64,000 nt of DNA from Hyposmocoma kahamanoa (lineage: Eukaryota; Arthropoda; Insecta; Lepidoptera; Cosmopterigidae), in assembly GCF_003589595.1 (NCBI RefSeq), contig NW_020653726.1, positions 9,951,664 to 10,015,663 on the forward strand, written 5' to 3'. A program made the translations under genes and the position numbers. The notes under the pieces are model-generated. The model was given only the letters and a program-made list of their open reading frames with translations. It made no database searches and was not told the origin of the DNA. Numbering within the stretch: the stretch's first letter is position 1; each line of letters opens with the position of its first letter. Below, piece after piece: positions 32,301-44,189 of this stretch.

Positions 32301-33687
32301 GTAAAAAAAGGAGCAGAGACAAAGTTTCTAAAGAGAGTGCAAAATTTATACCTATTTTGGTAGGGTTGGTACAGGAGAATAAAATTAAATAAAAAAGGTT
32401 TATGATATGAGAGCATAATGACCTGTTACAATGACAAAATAATTGATTGTTGTGACGTCTAACGATAGTTACGTGAGAAAAGTTGATAATTAATTACTCT
32501 AATAGGGTAACTATAACTGTAACGTTGCTCAATTTAATACAATGTAGGTTTTAACGGTACGGATTAACATCACAATATGTAGTAGATACACAGGAAATTA
32601 TGAGTAAAAAACGTTATGGAGGTATATAGCAATACAATAGTGATTAAAATCATGATTTGTGCATCGTAATTCAACGGAAGTAATATATAAATATAAAAGT
32701 TACATTGTCATATCTTGAGAGAAACCTACATATAATGATTTATTAGTGAGTCAAATTGAAACTCAAACTCAATCCGAATCTTACCATTTTGTACAATACT
32801 TAAACTAAAATAAATAGCTTACAAAGTCGATCTTCATCTGAATAGTGATTTCTGTCATCTGACTTAGCACAACTCAGAGAATAGTTGGTTCTCAAAAAAT
32901 ATCGAAATTGGTTCACAAATGTCATACACAAAGAAATACAGTCGAATTGAGAATTTCCTCTTTTTTTGGAAGTTGGTTAAAAAAAGAAATGTGAATGCTA
33001 TATTTAATAGTATATATATGTATATATGTATATATTATATGTAATAATAATATTATCATAATACATATCTACTATTTTATGGAGGCTTAGAAATGTAAAT
33101 TATGTAAGTTTGACATTAACATGATTTTTCGCTTTATTTTTGACATTGTTAATTTTTTCTGTTTTTATTATATTTTTTCTTTACATATTTACTAGTTTTT
33201 GACAGCTTTTAAATATAATATTTTGTACATTATGCGACCACCACTAATTATATTTATTTGTATGTTTCGACGAAACTGGTTGTAGTAGCACTGTTAATGT
33301 ATTGAACTGATCTGATGAACTTATTGTACCTACTTCCACAAATAAATAGATTTTTATTTTTATCTTTACGGTTCAAAGGGAAAGGCGCTAGATGCAATTT
33401 TTACAAATTCAAATTCAAACCAAATTTGAATATACCACTTCAGAAATAATAATAATTACTATTAGAAATAATATTAATATTAGAAATGATAATAATAATA
33501 AGTAGTGTTAAAAGGCAATCTGCTAATTCTGAATACATAAATTATGAAACAGATTTTCGATATAAGTGTCGCTTAACTCTTTTTGTCTTTCAAACTTCGA
33601 TGTAATCTGTATAGTAAAATAAATGTAAATAATATAAATATTAAATCTTCTCAAGTATTTTTGTGATGAAGTGAAACTCAGGAAACT
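32301..33687. other. Central part of the inverted-repeat structure, no gene seen
   Basis: AT-rich, with a TA microsatellite-like run at 33,005-33,040. At 32,900-32,970 there is a piece of the LINE-type tail seen at 1-431 (tacagtcgaattgagaattt). No ORF of note. Confidence 0.5.
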
Positions 33688-33855
33688 TACCCGGAAAAGG
33701 ATGTCTGTCAACGAACGCTCGATCCCTCGAAGAACGAACACCAACTGACGACGCTGACACTCATTATCATTACGGTATACATTCGTCATGTCAATGAGCT
33801 TCCTTTGTATTAATCGTTGAATCAATTGATGACTTGTACAATATCGATGCTAACT
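33688..33855 (-). CDS. Candidate exon of unknown protein
   Basis: Open on the minus strand between an acceptor-like aaagttag and a perfect donor gg|gtaagt. The peptide is charged and non-repetitive (LIDMTNVYRNDNECQRRQLV, then LRGIERSLTDILF), unlike the random ORFs around it. No family recognised. It lies between the inverted arms, on the same strand as an exon-like stretch in the right arm (35,220-35,330, EMDDYTDEFEPIVDWRLPGI before gtaagt), so both could belong to a gene carried by the element or a decayed host gene. Confidence 0.35.
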
Positions 33856-34320
33856 TTACAAGTTAGATTTAATCCTCGCCTTGCTGAGGAATTTTACGTT
33901 CATTAGTGCGTAATACATAGTTGTGTAGGTCATTAACGTAAAATAACTACAATGATGGCCAAGGGTCCCAGTTCCGATAAAGATTGAACTCACTTAATAA
34001 GTATTATAGCCGTGATAACCATATGGTAGCCCAATGCGGGAGGACGGTGTCCCTAAAGATTTTAGTGTTTTCTTTTTCATTTTGAAAAAAATATTTTTTA
34101 GTTTTATTTTCTAGAGAGTTTTGAAGATTTAGATAATTAAAAAAATTAAATAATAATTTTTTTATACTTAAATGGGAGTTACAGGATACTTTAGCATACA
34201 TAATTTTGTTCGTGTTATTGTTACGACTTTGATGTGTTACAACCATTTTAGATGTATGACATTTGACTTTATTGTACCAAAACTTCGATTTGCTAAAAGT
34301 TATTCTTAGTATTAGTATTT

Positions 34321-34545
34321 AACTGCCTCCGTGGCCGAACGGTTACCATGCCGGACTGCCCCGCAGGGGCAGGGGTCCCAGGTTCGATTCCCGAGCCGTG
34401 AGAAATATTTGTATGGCCTACATTTATTTATCTCGTGAGGTTGGGTGTAATTTGTGGTTGTCTATGTGTGTGTCCATGGCACCCGCGACACAGGGTTTCC
34501 CTAGTGCGGGGCTATGTTGAGTGTGAGCGTGAGCGTTAGTATGTG
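34321..34545 (+). mobile_element. tRNA-derived SINE (family A), copy 4, full length
   Basis: Head gcctccgtggccgaacggtt (A box) and aggttcgattcccgagccg (B box), body tgtaatttgtggttgtctat and tggcacccgcgacacagggt, end gtgtgtgtac. It lies inside the inverted-repeat structure. Confidence 0.92.
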
Positions 34546-35514
34546 TGTGTACTTTTGATTTAAAATTTCTTGAATTAAGCTGCGAGTATGATATTTGCAT
34601 GTTTTGCCTAACATTCAGCTGTTGTATGTTTTATTTGTTAGTGGCAATGTTTTTTACGTATACAAAGATCATTGGTTGGTGCCAAGTAACTATAATTTAA
34701 AAAAACATCAATTAGTTTATTTGCTACCTTACCGTGTCAAAGACAGCATTTTGTGAAAAAGTTGCAGCAATGATTTTTCAGTGTTTTGTAATTTTTCAAT
34801 TTAATAAGATAAAAAGATACATGTAACAACATACTTTGTAGTGTATAATAATTTTTGAGGTTGATTGACAGTCTATCTTTAAAGTATCAAGATTAGTTGT
34901 CTTTTTATTCTAGGCTGTAAAGATCACATGATCTGTATTTGTCGTATTTATAATCAAAATGTTGCTTTTGAAACAGGTATTCAATAGTTTTAGATAATTT
35001 TGAGTGTCCTGTGACGTCATCGACTAAATATTCGTAATAAAATTAAACGATTTATTTTATTACGAATATTACGTTTAATTATCAACAAGAAATAATAATA
35101 AGTAATTATTTTATACTATAAACATTGATTACCTACTATGTTGAATATTACAATTTAATGTGATAGGTGGTAGATGCATGATACTTTTAAATAAAGACGT
35201 AATACTTACTATTTTTAATACTTACAATACCTGGCAAGCGCCAATCAACGATAGGTTCAAACTCGTCGGTATAATCATCCATCTCCACACGAATCGTATA
35301 CTCTATGTGTAACACCCATCGAATAAACACAGTATGAATTAAGTGGAAATAATTGTTGATTTTGCTATGCGACAAAAAGTAGGTAAAGATCAAAGGTATG
35401 AAAAATATAGATAGATATGAAAACTTTATTTACCCGATCACTATCTACAGTGTTGCAAAAAACAAAAACAGGACAGCTATCGGTACACCACAGATTCGAG
35501 AATTTTGCTACGGC

Positions 35515-35850
35515 TTGGCGTAGGTGTTATGCTGTGTTATGGTGCAAAACACGTCTGGAACAATTTTATTTGTGTAATGCGCCTCAAAATACAAAATTAA
35601 AAAGAAAAAGCAGAGTGAATCTTTGTTGGGACATTAGCTGAAATTTGTGTTATGTTTCCTATTTAATTATATTGTTTCATGTTTAAGTTTTTATTTAACT
35701 CGCGTCCACGTTTGTTTTTATTTTATTCATATATTTTTATTTCTTTTCAGTGCAATAATACACTTTTAATACTAATTATTAATATTGTACTCCACGTGTA
35801 TTGTGCTGAATAAATTACTTTTCTTTCTTTCTTTCTTTCTTTATAAAAAA
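35515..35850 (+). pseudogene. LINE 3' fragment inserted in the right arm
   Basis: Starts with a coding-like piece (WCKTRLEQFYLCNAPQNTKL at about 35,541-35,600), continues as 3' untranslated-like DNA with cgtgtattgtgctgaataaa and ends in a (ttctttct)n run and A tract. It has no counterpart in the left arm, so it inserted after the arms formed. Family uncertain. Confidence 0.6.
35814..35842 (+). repeat. (CTTT)n microsatellite
   Basis: About seven units of ttct/cttt at the 3' end of the LINE fragment, followed by an A run. Confidence 0.85.
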
Positions 35851-36029
35851 AAAGCTAGTGGAAATTGTACTTTGATGATATTACGCATGAGAAGCGTTCG
35901 CCATCTGATCACATAAAACAGGAAATGCCTGATATACCGTACAGACTTGGATAATTGTAACAGAGTTGTAAAGAATATACACAGACGACGTGGATTAGAG
36001 TTTAATTTTGATTAATATTTCTTTTACGA

Positions 36030-36090
36030 TTCCAAGTGACAGGACGAACTAGTGGTGTGTCTGGTACTATGTGACACGTTTGTCCAACGC
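36030..36090 (+). repeat. Dispersed ~300-bp repeat, fragment (copy 9)
   Basis: Only the left end remains (caagtgacaggacgaac...ggtactatgtgacacg). 35,906-37,592 otherwise shows no gene. Confidence 0.65.
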
Positions 36091-37592
36091 ATATCCACTA
36101 AGGCTAGTTGCGGGCGGCGGTCCCGGTGCGAAATAATGCCTCACCAAGGTCGGCAGCTTAACTAACTGATATGGTACTAATAACAGACTTTTTTATTTAT
36201 AAATTTGAAATTTGAGAAACAGGCATTGCAACATTCGCAGAGAGATTTAGTATCAATTATCATTTTTCGATCCGGCGACTGTAATTTGCATGGGGATTGA
36301 AGCTTCTCATATCTTGTTATTAGAAAGATCATTGATGAGTTTCTACATGTTTGCTGCATTACGACTACATTCGTCGAAAGTTCAATAGTTTTTTTCGTAT
36401 TTCGTCGCCTTAATTTCTCAAACACGTATCTTAAAGCACAAAGTAACTGAAATGCAAAAAATGCATTTTATGTGCGAATTTGCGGGTTGATTTCACACCA
36501 CATTTCCTTCATATTCACACAGTGGCTTTTACCTATTCTTAAAGTAATGCATACAAATTAACACCATTGATAAGAAATTTAACATAAATATATATTTTTG
36601 CCATCTTCTGAATAATCACACTTTGTAAGACATGTTAAGGCATCGATTTCACTTTTAACCATTGACCTACTTTTAACTTTATTATTTTTGCGGTAAGATG
36701 AACACCGGGGGAAGAGGGACTAGAAGCCTTAACCACAGATTGCTTAACCTTAACTCATAATCTAAAGAGTTTAGTGCTGAGTTTAGTCTTTCAATCGATA
36801 AAACAGACAAAAATACTTAAAACAATTTTAAAGAGACGTTGATACGATGCTCCAAATCCAAAAGGCGGACAATGCAAATTTGACAGTAGTTGTGAAATTC
36901 TGAGAACATGGACATTTATTACCTTTATAAGAAATACGATAACTGTTTCTTACCCCATCTTTTGGGAGAAGAGAAGCGTTAGCTTAATTAAATACGTTTT
37001 CGGCAAATTCATCGTAAGTATTAAATAAATCAGTACAATAGTTATTAAAACATGTAAAGCTGACAAATAAAGATAAGTTTAGTGTGTTCAAAGTTCATAT
37101 AAGACTTTAATCTGTTCTTCCTAAAGTTCACATACATACATACGTACATTTGACTCAACACAAAGTAATGATGTTCCTCTTATCTCACCTGACTATATAT
37201 TTTTTTCTAAAATTAATAAAATAAATTCCCATTTCTTGAATGAGTTTCAAGTTATAGCCATTTATTTCTGCGACTATATTCATATTTATTAATTAAACAT
37301 TTTGTTTTGGTAATCTTGCTTTTGCATAAACTAGTGTGAAACTGTTTTCTAATATGTTAAATATGTAGACATTCATCGTTTACAATATTTACTTTATTGT
37401 GTAAAATTTAAGGTAATGATAATTATGTAATTAAATAATTATGTTAATATAGAAAATGTACACTTTATACACTTAATGTTTATTCTTACCGACGAATTAG
37501 CGATGAATCATATTTATTTGATTTCGCAAAATAATAAAAGGCAATTTATATCCACTTGTGCGTAAAATATTTGTGCAATTAAGTTTTCCGTA

Positions 37593-37812
37593 AACTGTCT
37601 CCGTGGCCGTGATGGGATACCATGCCGGACTGCCGCGCAGAGGCCCCAGGTTCGATTCGAGAAATATTTGTATGGCCTACAATTAAATCTCTCTTGAGTT
37701 TGGGTGTAATTTGTGGTTGTCTATGTGTGTGTCCATGGCACCCGCGACACAAGGTTTCCCTAGTACGGGGCTATGTTGGTGTGTGCGTTGCTACTATGTT
37801 GTGTGTGTGTAT
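37593..37812 (+). mobile_element. tRNA-derived SINE (family A), copy 5
   Basis: Head ctgtctccgtggccg with a disrupted A box, B box caggttcgattcgag, body tgtaatttgtggttgtctat and cacccgcgacacaaggtttc, then a (gt)n end. Confidence 0.88.
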
Positions 37813-38239
37813 AATTAATTACTATTTATTTCAATGCGATGCTCTAGTAATCATGCTACCAACACTATAATTCGTCGGTGTTTTGTAGAAAGGGCGAAAG
37901 CGCAATTTCGAAAAAAATTTCATTGGAACATGTTTTAGGTTTTAAAGACTGTTTTAAAATTACGTATTCATTGTTTACACAAAAAAAAATAAAAATAATA
38001 ACATTGCTTATTCAGTAACATAATGTACAGAGAAAACTAAAGACTACTTATGCGATTTAATGTAAAAATAACACATGTACCTGAACTAGGAAATTCCTGT
38101 ATTTCAGGTAAAAAGTACTACTAATTATAAACGTGAATACTATTAATATTATAAATACTTTTTAGGAGAATCTTATGAAATAAAATTAAACAATTAAACA
38201 GTATATTGCCAATCAAAAAAATGTACACTTAAACAAGAC

Positions 38240-38700
38240 AACGTTTATTTTACGATAATAAATAAATTCTCTGTATCCTCATAGGACATATTTTGAAGAG
38301 CTTCTTGGAGAATTTTCTTTACCTTAAAGCAACAGAAATTATAAATGGAATATTTGGCGTTTAATTTATTGTACAAAAATGGTCCAAGAAACACAAAAAA
38401 TCTTGAAATAAAAGTATGTTTTGATGACATAATTTTATAATTTTGGGGCAGACAATATCTTTTCGTCTTTTATTATAGTTTTCAGTAATATATGGGAGTA
38501 ATACGTGCTGTTTGAGGACTGTGGACTTAATAAATAATTGCCTTACAGTTAATACTTTACATGACTTATACAGAAGGTCAGTGGGGTAACGGAAAGAGCG
38601 GTAGGTAGAAACCTTTAGGACAGCTCGCTGGGCTCTTTCAATGATTAGTAAATTAGTTTTAGCTATACCACCCCATGATGTAACACTGTCAATCACATAA
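38240..38700 (-). pseudogene. LINE reverse-transcriptase C-terminal fragment
   Basis: On the minus strand the frame 38,696-38,361 reads SWGGIAKTNLLIIERAQRAV, then SFRYPTDLLYKSCKVLTVRQ, the thumb/C-terminal style of insect non-LTR reverse transcriptases. A frameshift moves the rest to 38,430-38,245 (FLGPFLYNKLNAKYSIYN), which ends with a stop. No catalytic motifs remain. A dead 5'-truncated copy. Confidence 0.75.
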
Positions 38701-39420
38701 ACTTAAATAATCATGGTAGTAAAGATCGACATTTTGTATACTCAATGTTTTCTAAATTTCCCTTTCGTGGATGAGTTTTATGTGATAGCTATTTATTTCT
38801 CCGATTATACGAGTATTCCTATTGATTATCGTCGTTAATTAAAAATTTTCGTTTGATAATACTGCTTTTGTTTAAACTAGTGTCAAACTGTGAATGTTTC
38901 AGAATTGAATTTTGATTTTGATTACGTTTAAGTTTTAAAGTCGAATTTAGAACGGGACGTAAATATTTTAAAACAGTCGTGAAAGATTAAAACATGCTCC
39001 CCAGATTTTTTTTTAAATGGCACTTTCGTACTTTCTATAAAACACCGACGACATAATAATAATTACTGGAATTACATTCTCTATCTCTATATTCTCTATT
39101 TCTACCTAATGAAATAGTAATTTGTCTAAACAATTAGTTTCTTGCCGACTTTAAACAATTATTACTAAACCCCAAGCTTAATTAAGCTCCCTAGCTTAAA
39201 AGCTAAATATGTTTTGCGCTTATTATCATTATTATTTTTTTTCCAAAAAATAAAATAAAAACAATGGTCTATTAAAAAGGCAATAACTAAAGTTTCCCAT
39301 GCAAATAAAAAAAATACTTTATTTGAAATGTACAATACATAAATTTGAAACATTAAACAAAGAAGAAAAATAAAAGAAATAAAAATAAATTCAAGTTAAA
39401 ACTAAAAAAGCATGTCAAAA

Positions 39421-39466
39421 GGGTTTAGGGGTTAAGGTTAGGGTTTGGGGTTAGGGTTAAGGGTAA
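39421..39466 (+). repeat. G-rich telomere-like tract
   Basis: Irregular runs of gggttagggttaaggg and gggtttagggg type. Resembles TTAGGG, whereas insect telomeres normally use TTAGG. Only about 46 bp and irregular. The rest of 38,700-39,797 is AT-rich with no gene. Confidence 0.5.
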
Positions 39467-39797
39467 AATTTAAATAATTCTAAACTATTGGGCACTAAAT
39501 AAATAAAATTGGATATAAACAACAATGAGACAAAGAAAATAATCCATATGAATAATATCTAAATAATTTAAATTTCACAATTGCAGACCTACACAAATAA
39601 AAAAAAAACTGTCTGAGATTGCTTAACATTTATTACTTTTTTTATTCTATTTTAGTATCAAAGTAATAGGAAAAATTTGTCTGTTATTATTGTGCGAAAT
39701 TTTTTTTTCGAATTGTCTAATATCCGGTAAGTAAAGAAAAAAAAAGAAAAGAAAAGAAATTAATAATATTACAACCTAAGATTACAACATAATAATA

Positions 39798-41077
39798 GAG
39801 GTTAAAGTATGAAATTGCCGATTTGTACTGAAAATCTAAATTTGTTCATTTTTTAAATTTGTAACAAATTTATTTAATCAAAATAGTTGCCATTATTATC
39901 TATACATTGCTGCCATCTAATGGGAAGGTTATTAATGCCTTTGCGATAGAACTCCGACGATCTAGACTGCACAAACTGTGTGAAAGCATTTTGTACTGCC
40001 TCCTGGGAAGAAAACTTCTTGTCACGTAGATAATTGTCCAAATCACGAAAAAAATGGTAGTCCGTTGGAGCAAGGTCTGGTGAATACGGAGGATGACGAA
40101 TGGTTTCTAACTGCAGTTCCTGAAGGGTCAAAATGGTTTCTCGTGCTGTGTGAGGTCTCGCGTTGTCGTGGAGCAATAATGGTGAAGATCGATTCATGAG
40201 TCGGGGCTGTTTTACTGCTAGTTTTGTCAACATGGTTCGGAGTTCGGCACAATAGACATCTGCCGTTATTGCTTGACCAGATCGGAGAAAACTATAGTGA
40301 ATAACACCATGCTGAGACCACCAAACAGTTACCATTACCTTTTTATTGGTAAGTTTTGCTTTAGGACACTGTTGTGGCATTTGACCTGGGGTCAGCCATT
40401 GCATTTTTCTTTTCCGGTTATCATAAAGAATCCACTTTTCATCACATGTTACAATTCGATCCAATATTCCTTCATTTCTGTACCGGTTCAACAAGGCAAC
40501 ACAAGTTTCAACACGCGTTTCTTTCTGCAGATCAGTCAAATCATGAGGCACCCATTTTTCGTATTTTTTTATTTTATTGATTTGACGCAAGTGAGTCAAT
40601 ATTGTGGGTAAGGTAACGTTAAACCATGCCGCTAATTCCTGGGTAGTTTGACTAGGATCGGCTTCCACTATCTCTCTTAATTCATCGTTATTCACCTGTG
40701 TGGGCGGTCTTCCTCGTGACTCGTTCTTTAAGTCGAAATTTCCATCACGAAAGCGTTTAAACCAAAATCGCACGGTGCGTTCATTAGTAGACCCCTCTCC
40801 AAACGCAGCATTGATATTGCGGGCTGTTTCTGCCGCGTTAGTTCCGCGTCGGAACTCGTATTCAAAAATCACTCGAATTTTCGCAGTATCCATCTTTCTT
40901 GTCTAAATTGAATAACAAAAACAATTGAAAGTCGATATTCAAATGTTTCAAATTTAAAAAAAAAAAATCACAGAAACCATTTGAAAAAAGTTTCATTCGA
41001 AAACCTCAAACCATGAAGATTCTATGAAAATTCAAAGAACCTATTGCAATAAAACGGCAATTTCATACTTTAACCAC
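39798..41077 (-). mobile_element. Mariner transposon, apparently complete
   Basis: 1,280 bp. The terminal repeats are gaggttaaagtatgaaattg (left) and caatttcatactttaaccac (right), which agree in 22 of the first 23 positions. They are flanked by the TA dinucleotide at 39796-39797 and 41078-41079. A single intact transposase occupies the interior. Size, TIR length and TA duplication all fit Tc1/mariner family mariner elements. The near-identical TIRs and open frame suggest recent insertion. Confidence 0.92.
39874..40893 (-). CDS. Mariner transposase, 339 residues, DD34D
   Basis: ATG at 40891-40893, stop near the left TIR, no interruption. The N-terminal half has paired helix-turn-helix DNA-binding segments (FRRGTNAAETARNI, RTVRFWFKRFRDG) with the GRPP linker motif. 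The catalytic half shows VTCDEKW (first Asp), LLHDNARPHTA (second Asp) and YSPDLAPTDYHFF (third Asp). Exactly 34 residues separate the second and third Asp, the DD34D signature of mariner. It would cut at the TIRs and integrate at TA. Also carries the WVPHDL stretch between the domains. All hallmark residues are present, so it may be active. The subfamily (mellifera-like?) is a guess. Confidence 0.95.
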   Translation of the reverse strand: MDTAKIRVIFEYEFRRGTNAAETARNINAAFGEGSTNERTVRFWFKRFRDGNFDLKNESRGRPPTQVNNDELREIVEADPSQTTQELAAWFNVTLPTILTHLRQINKIKKYEKWVPHDLTDLQKETRVETCVALLNRYRNEGILDRIVTCDEKWILYDNRKRKMQWLTPGQMPQQCPKAKLTNKKVMVTVWWSQHGVIHYSFLRSGQAITADVYCAELRTMLTKLAVKQPRLMNRSSPLLLHDNARPHTARETILTLQELQLETIRHPPYSPDLAPTDYHFFRDLDNYLRDKKFSSQEAVQNAFTQFVQSRSSEFYRKGINNLPIRWQQCIDNNGNYFD

Positions 41078-41079
41078 TA

Positions 41080-42650
41080 ATACTATAAAACTAATAAGTA
41101 CTCAACGAAAAAGTGCATAAATAGAGTAAAAAAATAACATTTTTACGGAATATAAATTCTTACCGTTTCTGATGGTTTTCGGAACAAATAAAGAATCATA
41201 TATCAGACAGAAGACAAATTGAGTAACAGTTAAGTCCGTTCTTTTGTTGTCTTTTGTCTTTTATCTGTTGTTTTGTTGCGTGGTAGAGTGAATTTATAGT
41301 TTGCTTGACATATTTTTCATTCCGTTCCGATACTAGAAAACTGGTACAAATGTTTTTATCCACTACGCGTAGGCACAAGTAAATACTCGTGATTATTACG
41401 TAGTAAGGAATGGCTCACATTATTCCTTTATACAATAGGAGTCCGTCGCCTTGGCAGTTCAAGTTTTATTGGGTATGGTTCCTATTGTATATTTAGATTT
41501 CTTGGAAAGTGTCTTGAGAAACTTCTCTGAATATAAAAAAAAATATCTTGAATAATTTCTATATTTAAAGTTATAGTTTTCAGAACTTCTTCTCATTTAA
41601 GAGCTAAGATCTTGTCGGTGGAGTAGTAATCTCCAATCATCTCTGTTTAACGCTTTAGCCTTGATTTCCTCACACAACACAACATTAACTACCTATCATA
41701 AATTATATCGTGTTGATATAGTATAAATAAGACAAGTACAACTCCCGCTTGTTTGACGCGTAAATGCCTACACTTCGGTCGGAGCATAGAGTTGATACAT
41801 TATTATTTTAGTTGTTACCATAATTTGAAAAAATTAAGTTCACTATAATATTCTCATACTATAAGGAAATAATCTTTGTTAAATGCACTACTTACGTAGT
41901 TTATACAAACACAAAAAAAAATTAAAAATAAATGAAATGCTGAATGCTAGCTAGTTCTTTGTTAAATTATGTGACATATGAACTTATGTGTAAAGTTGCT
42001 TCACTGATCGCATCCTCCGCTCCGAGTTCGCCGCACTGCACGACAGGCCCATTCATAATAGTTAATGAGCGTTCGAACATACATTATAGAGTTTCTAAAA
42101 TATACTTTTTGGGTTAATAAGTGTGGGATTTTGATTTTTTGTGGGACAATTGACCTCATGTCAAGTAATTTCCCCTCAATGGAACTATAAGTCGGTACTA
42201 CTTGCCTAAGTACCTATACTATAAGGTAAGAACGACAAACACGATTCTAATATCTTTAATAAGCAATACTACTTATAACTTACCTATTTACTTACTAATT
42301 GCTTACGTAGTTGCGAAAATGGTGTCTATGGCGCGGATTCGTTGTCTACTATTGCTAAACACTTGCGACTTGGTATTGTTGTACAAATTGGTTAATATTG
42401 ATAATATTTATAGTTCTTTAATGATGGAGTCCAAATGTGGAATGAAATTCGAAACACGAGCCAATCGTGCAAAAAGTTTCTGTCAAAGAAAACTCCATAA
42501 TTGTTTCAATACCTATATTACAGATACTTTTTTTTGGAGAGATGGTTCTACACTATTAATTGTCATTTCTTGAACTTTTTAAATAGGCTTGATTCGTTCA
42601 GCGTAACGAATTTAATGCTTTCTCAAAAATAATTACAGTTATTCTTATAT
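41080..42650. other. No gene seen
   Basis: The open frame at 42,202-42,573 has no recognised content. A GC-richer spot at 41,990-42,060 is not assigned. Confidence 0.45.
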
Positions 42651-42654
42651 TTTG

Positions 42655-42750
42655 CTGAGTGTTCGATCTTTGTATTAATAATTATAACAAACTAGTGGAG
42701 TAAATACACATAAAATAATTGAATATCAATTCAATAAAATTTAAATACAG
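42655..42750 (+). mobile_element. SINE family C, tail only
   Basis: gtgttcgatctttgtattaa, aacaaactagtggagtaa and gaatatcaattcaataaaat: the uninterrupted form of the tail that is split by a MITE at 19,815. Confidence 0.7.
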
Positions 42751-43853
42751 ATATTCTTTTTAAAGAAAATACCAACAAAGTCTATTTCAAAAATTGCTAC
42801 GACAACATGGACCATTTTGGTTGAAATAAATAACAAGTTTACTGGAATGCAAATTGTTGTAAAAATTGTGTGCATATGCGTACACACAAAGAAATTTATC
42901 GGACTCTTGATCGTCCCTACCAGTCTATTCTTTCAAAGAATTTCCATCGAATGAACAGTTTAGCTAAAGTAAAAAAAAGGCTGAAGTATAATGTAAAAAA
43001 TATGTATGAGGATATGATTTAACATATTAATTCTAACAATTACTTATTCTGTAAGTAGGTAATTGGTAGAATTGATGTGCTTTTGTGTCACTATTGAAAA
43101 TTAATTTATGTGCGTATGTACAAATGAAAGTTAATAATAATTACGCCATCGTTTTTATAGTACATAAAATGACATTACGTGAAACCCGAATTCGAAAATG
43201 AATAATGTAATAACATTACTGGACATTTTCCCAAAGAGCTTGTCAGAGCTGAATTAATGATAAAAACCTATTGGTATTTCTTATGTCGGTAGGTTTAAAA
43301 TGTAATAAAAACAGAGCAATTGTTTGCTAATCATTTTACATAATATCTGTCCATAAATAAACAAGAGAATTATTTAACACTCTAGTGTTAAACTAGTTTT
43401 GTTGAGGAAAATGCATATGGAGGTTAAGTTTTCGTCTTGGATACTATTCGATATTACCATATTAAATCTTCGAGTCCTTAGTTTCAATTACTATTATAAT
43501 ATATTATTATTATAGTGTAGAGGAATATATATATTATTGTACATACACGGCGGCGTATTTTAGCGGGATATACAAAAAAATATTAAAGCTCTTCTTTAAC
43601 ATTACTGAATAGTTTCTTCATGATTAATTAACTAAATAGTTTTAAAACTTAGAAAACAAATTTGCATAATAGAATTGCTGAATTTATTGCTGACGAAAGC
43701 GTGTCGGAAGTTTTCTGCTTGCTGTAATGATTTATATTTCATAATTTTTTCTTTAGTAAGGTCAAGTTATATTGTTATTTTGTATTTTAAATCTTAATTA
43801 ATTCATAAACGTCATCATGCCCGACAACACATGAAGAACATCGACAGAGATAG
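42751..43853. other. No gene seen
   Basis: AT-rich, short ORFs only. Confidence 0.5.
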
Positions 43854-43855
43854 TA

Positions 43856-44167
43856 AGAGCCTTTGCACACGGCGTATTTTATAAGCGCCGTAAACGCGCG
43901 TCATCTGCGTGTATATGCGCAGCAGACGCGCTGTATTGAATCGATTCAAAAGCAAGAAACTTATATAGAATTTCATGTAGTTGCTTCATTTTAAAAATTA
44001 GCTGAAATCATCAAACAAAACTAAAATTAAAACTATCTCTTATCAAAATGCGCGATACATAGGCGCGTTTACGGAGCGTCTAAGGCGCGTATATGCGTAT
44101 ATGCGTTTACTACGCGTATACGTGTTTCGTCGGCGAGTATAAAATACGCTGTGTACGCATAGGCTCT
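43856..44167. mobile_element. CpG-rich MITE, 312 bp, TA flanks
   Basis: Left end agagcctttgcacacggcg and right end cgctgtgtacgcataggctct are imperfect inverted repeats, continuing into tattttata on both sides. TA lies at both edges. The interior has many gcgcgt/cgcgta words, unusual in this AT-rich window, and no ORF. Confidence 0.72.
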
Positions 44168-44189
44168 TAGGGCTATTGAAACGCGAGTG

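Larger units (their letters stand above)
34595..35905 (-). repeat. Right arm of the ~4.8-kb inverted-repeat structure
   Basis: Counterpart of 31,095-32,300 in reverse. It is interrupted at about 35,515-35,850 by a LINE 3' fragment. Outer end matches the left arm again at 35,860-35,895 (attacgcatgagaa). Confidence 0.82.

Noticed and set aside
40273..40906. Plus-strand ORFs of 68-112 codons
   Set aside because: They lie antisense to the intact mariner transposase and have no domain content.
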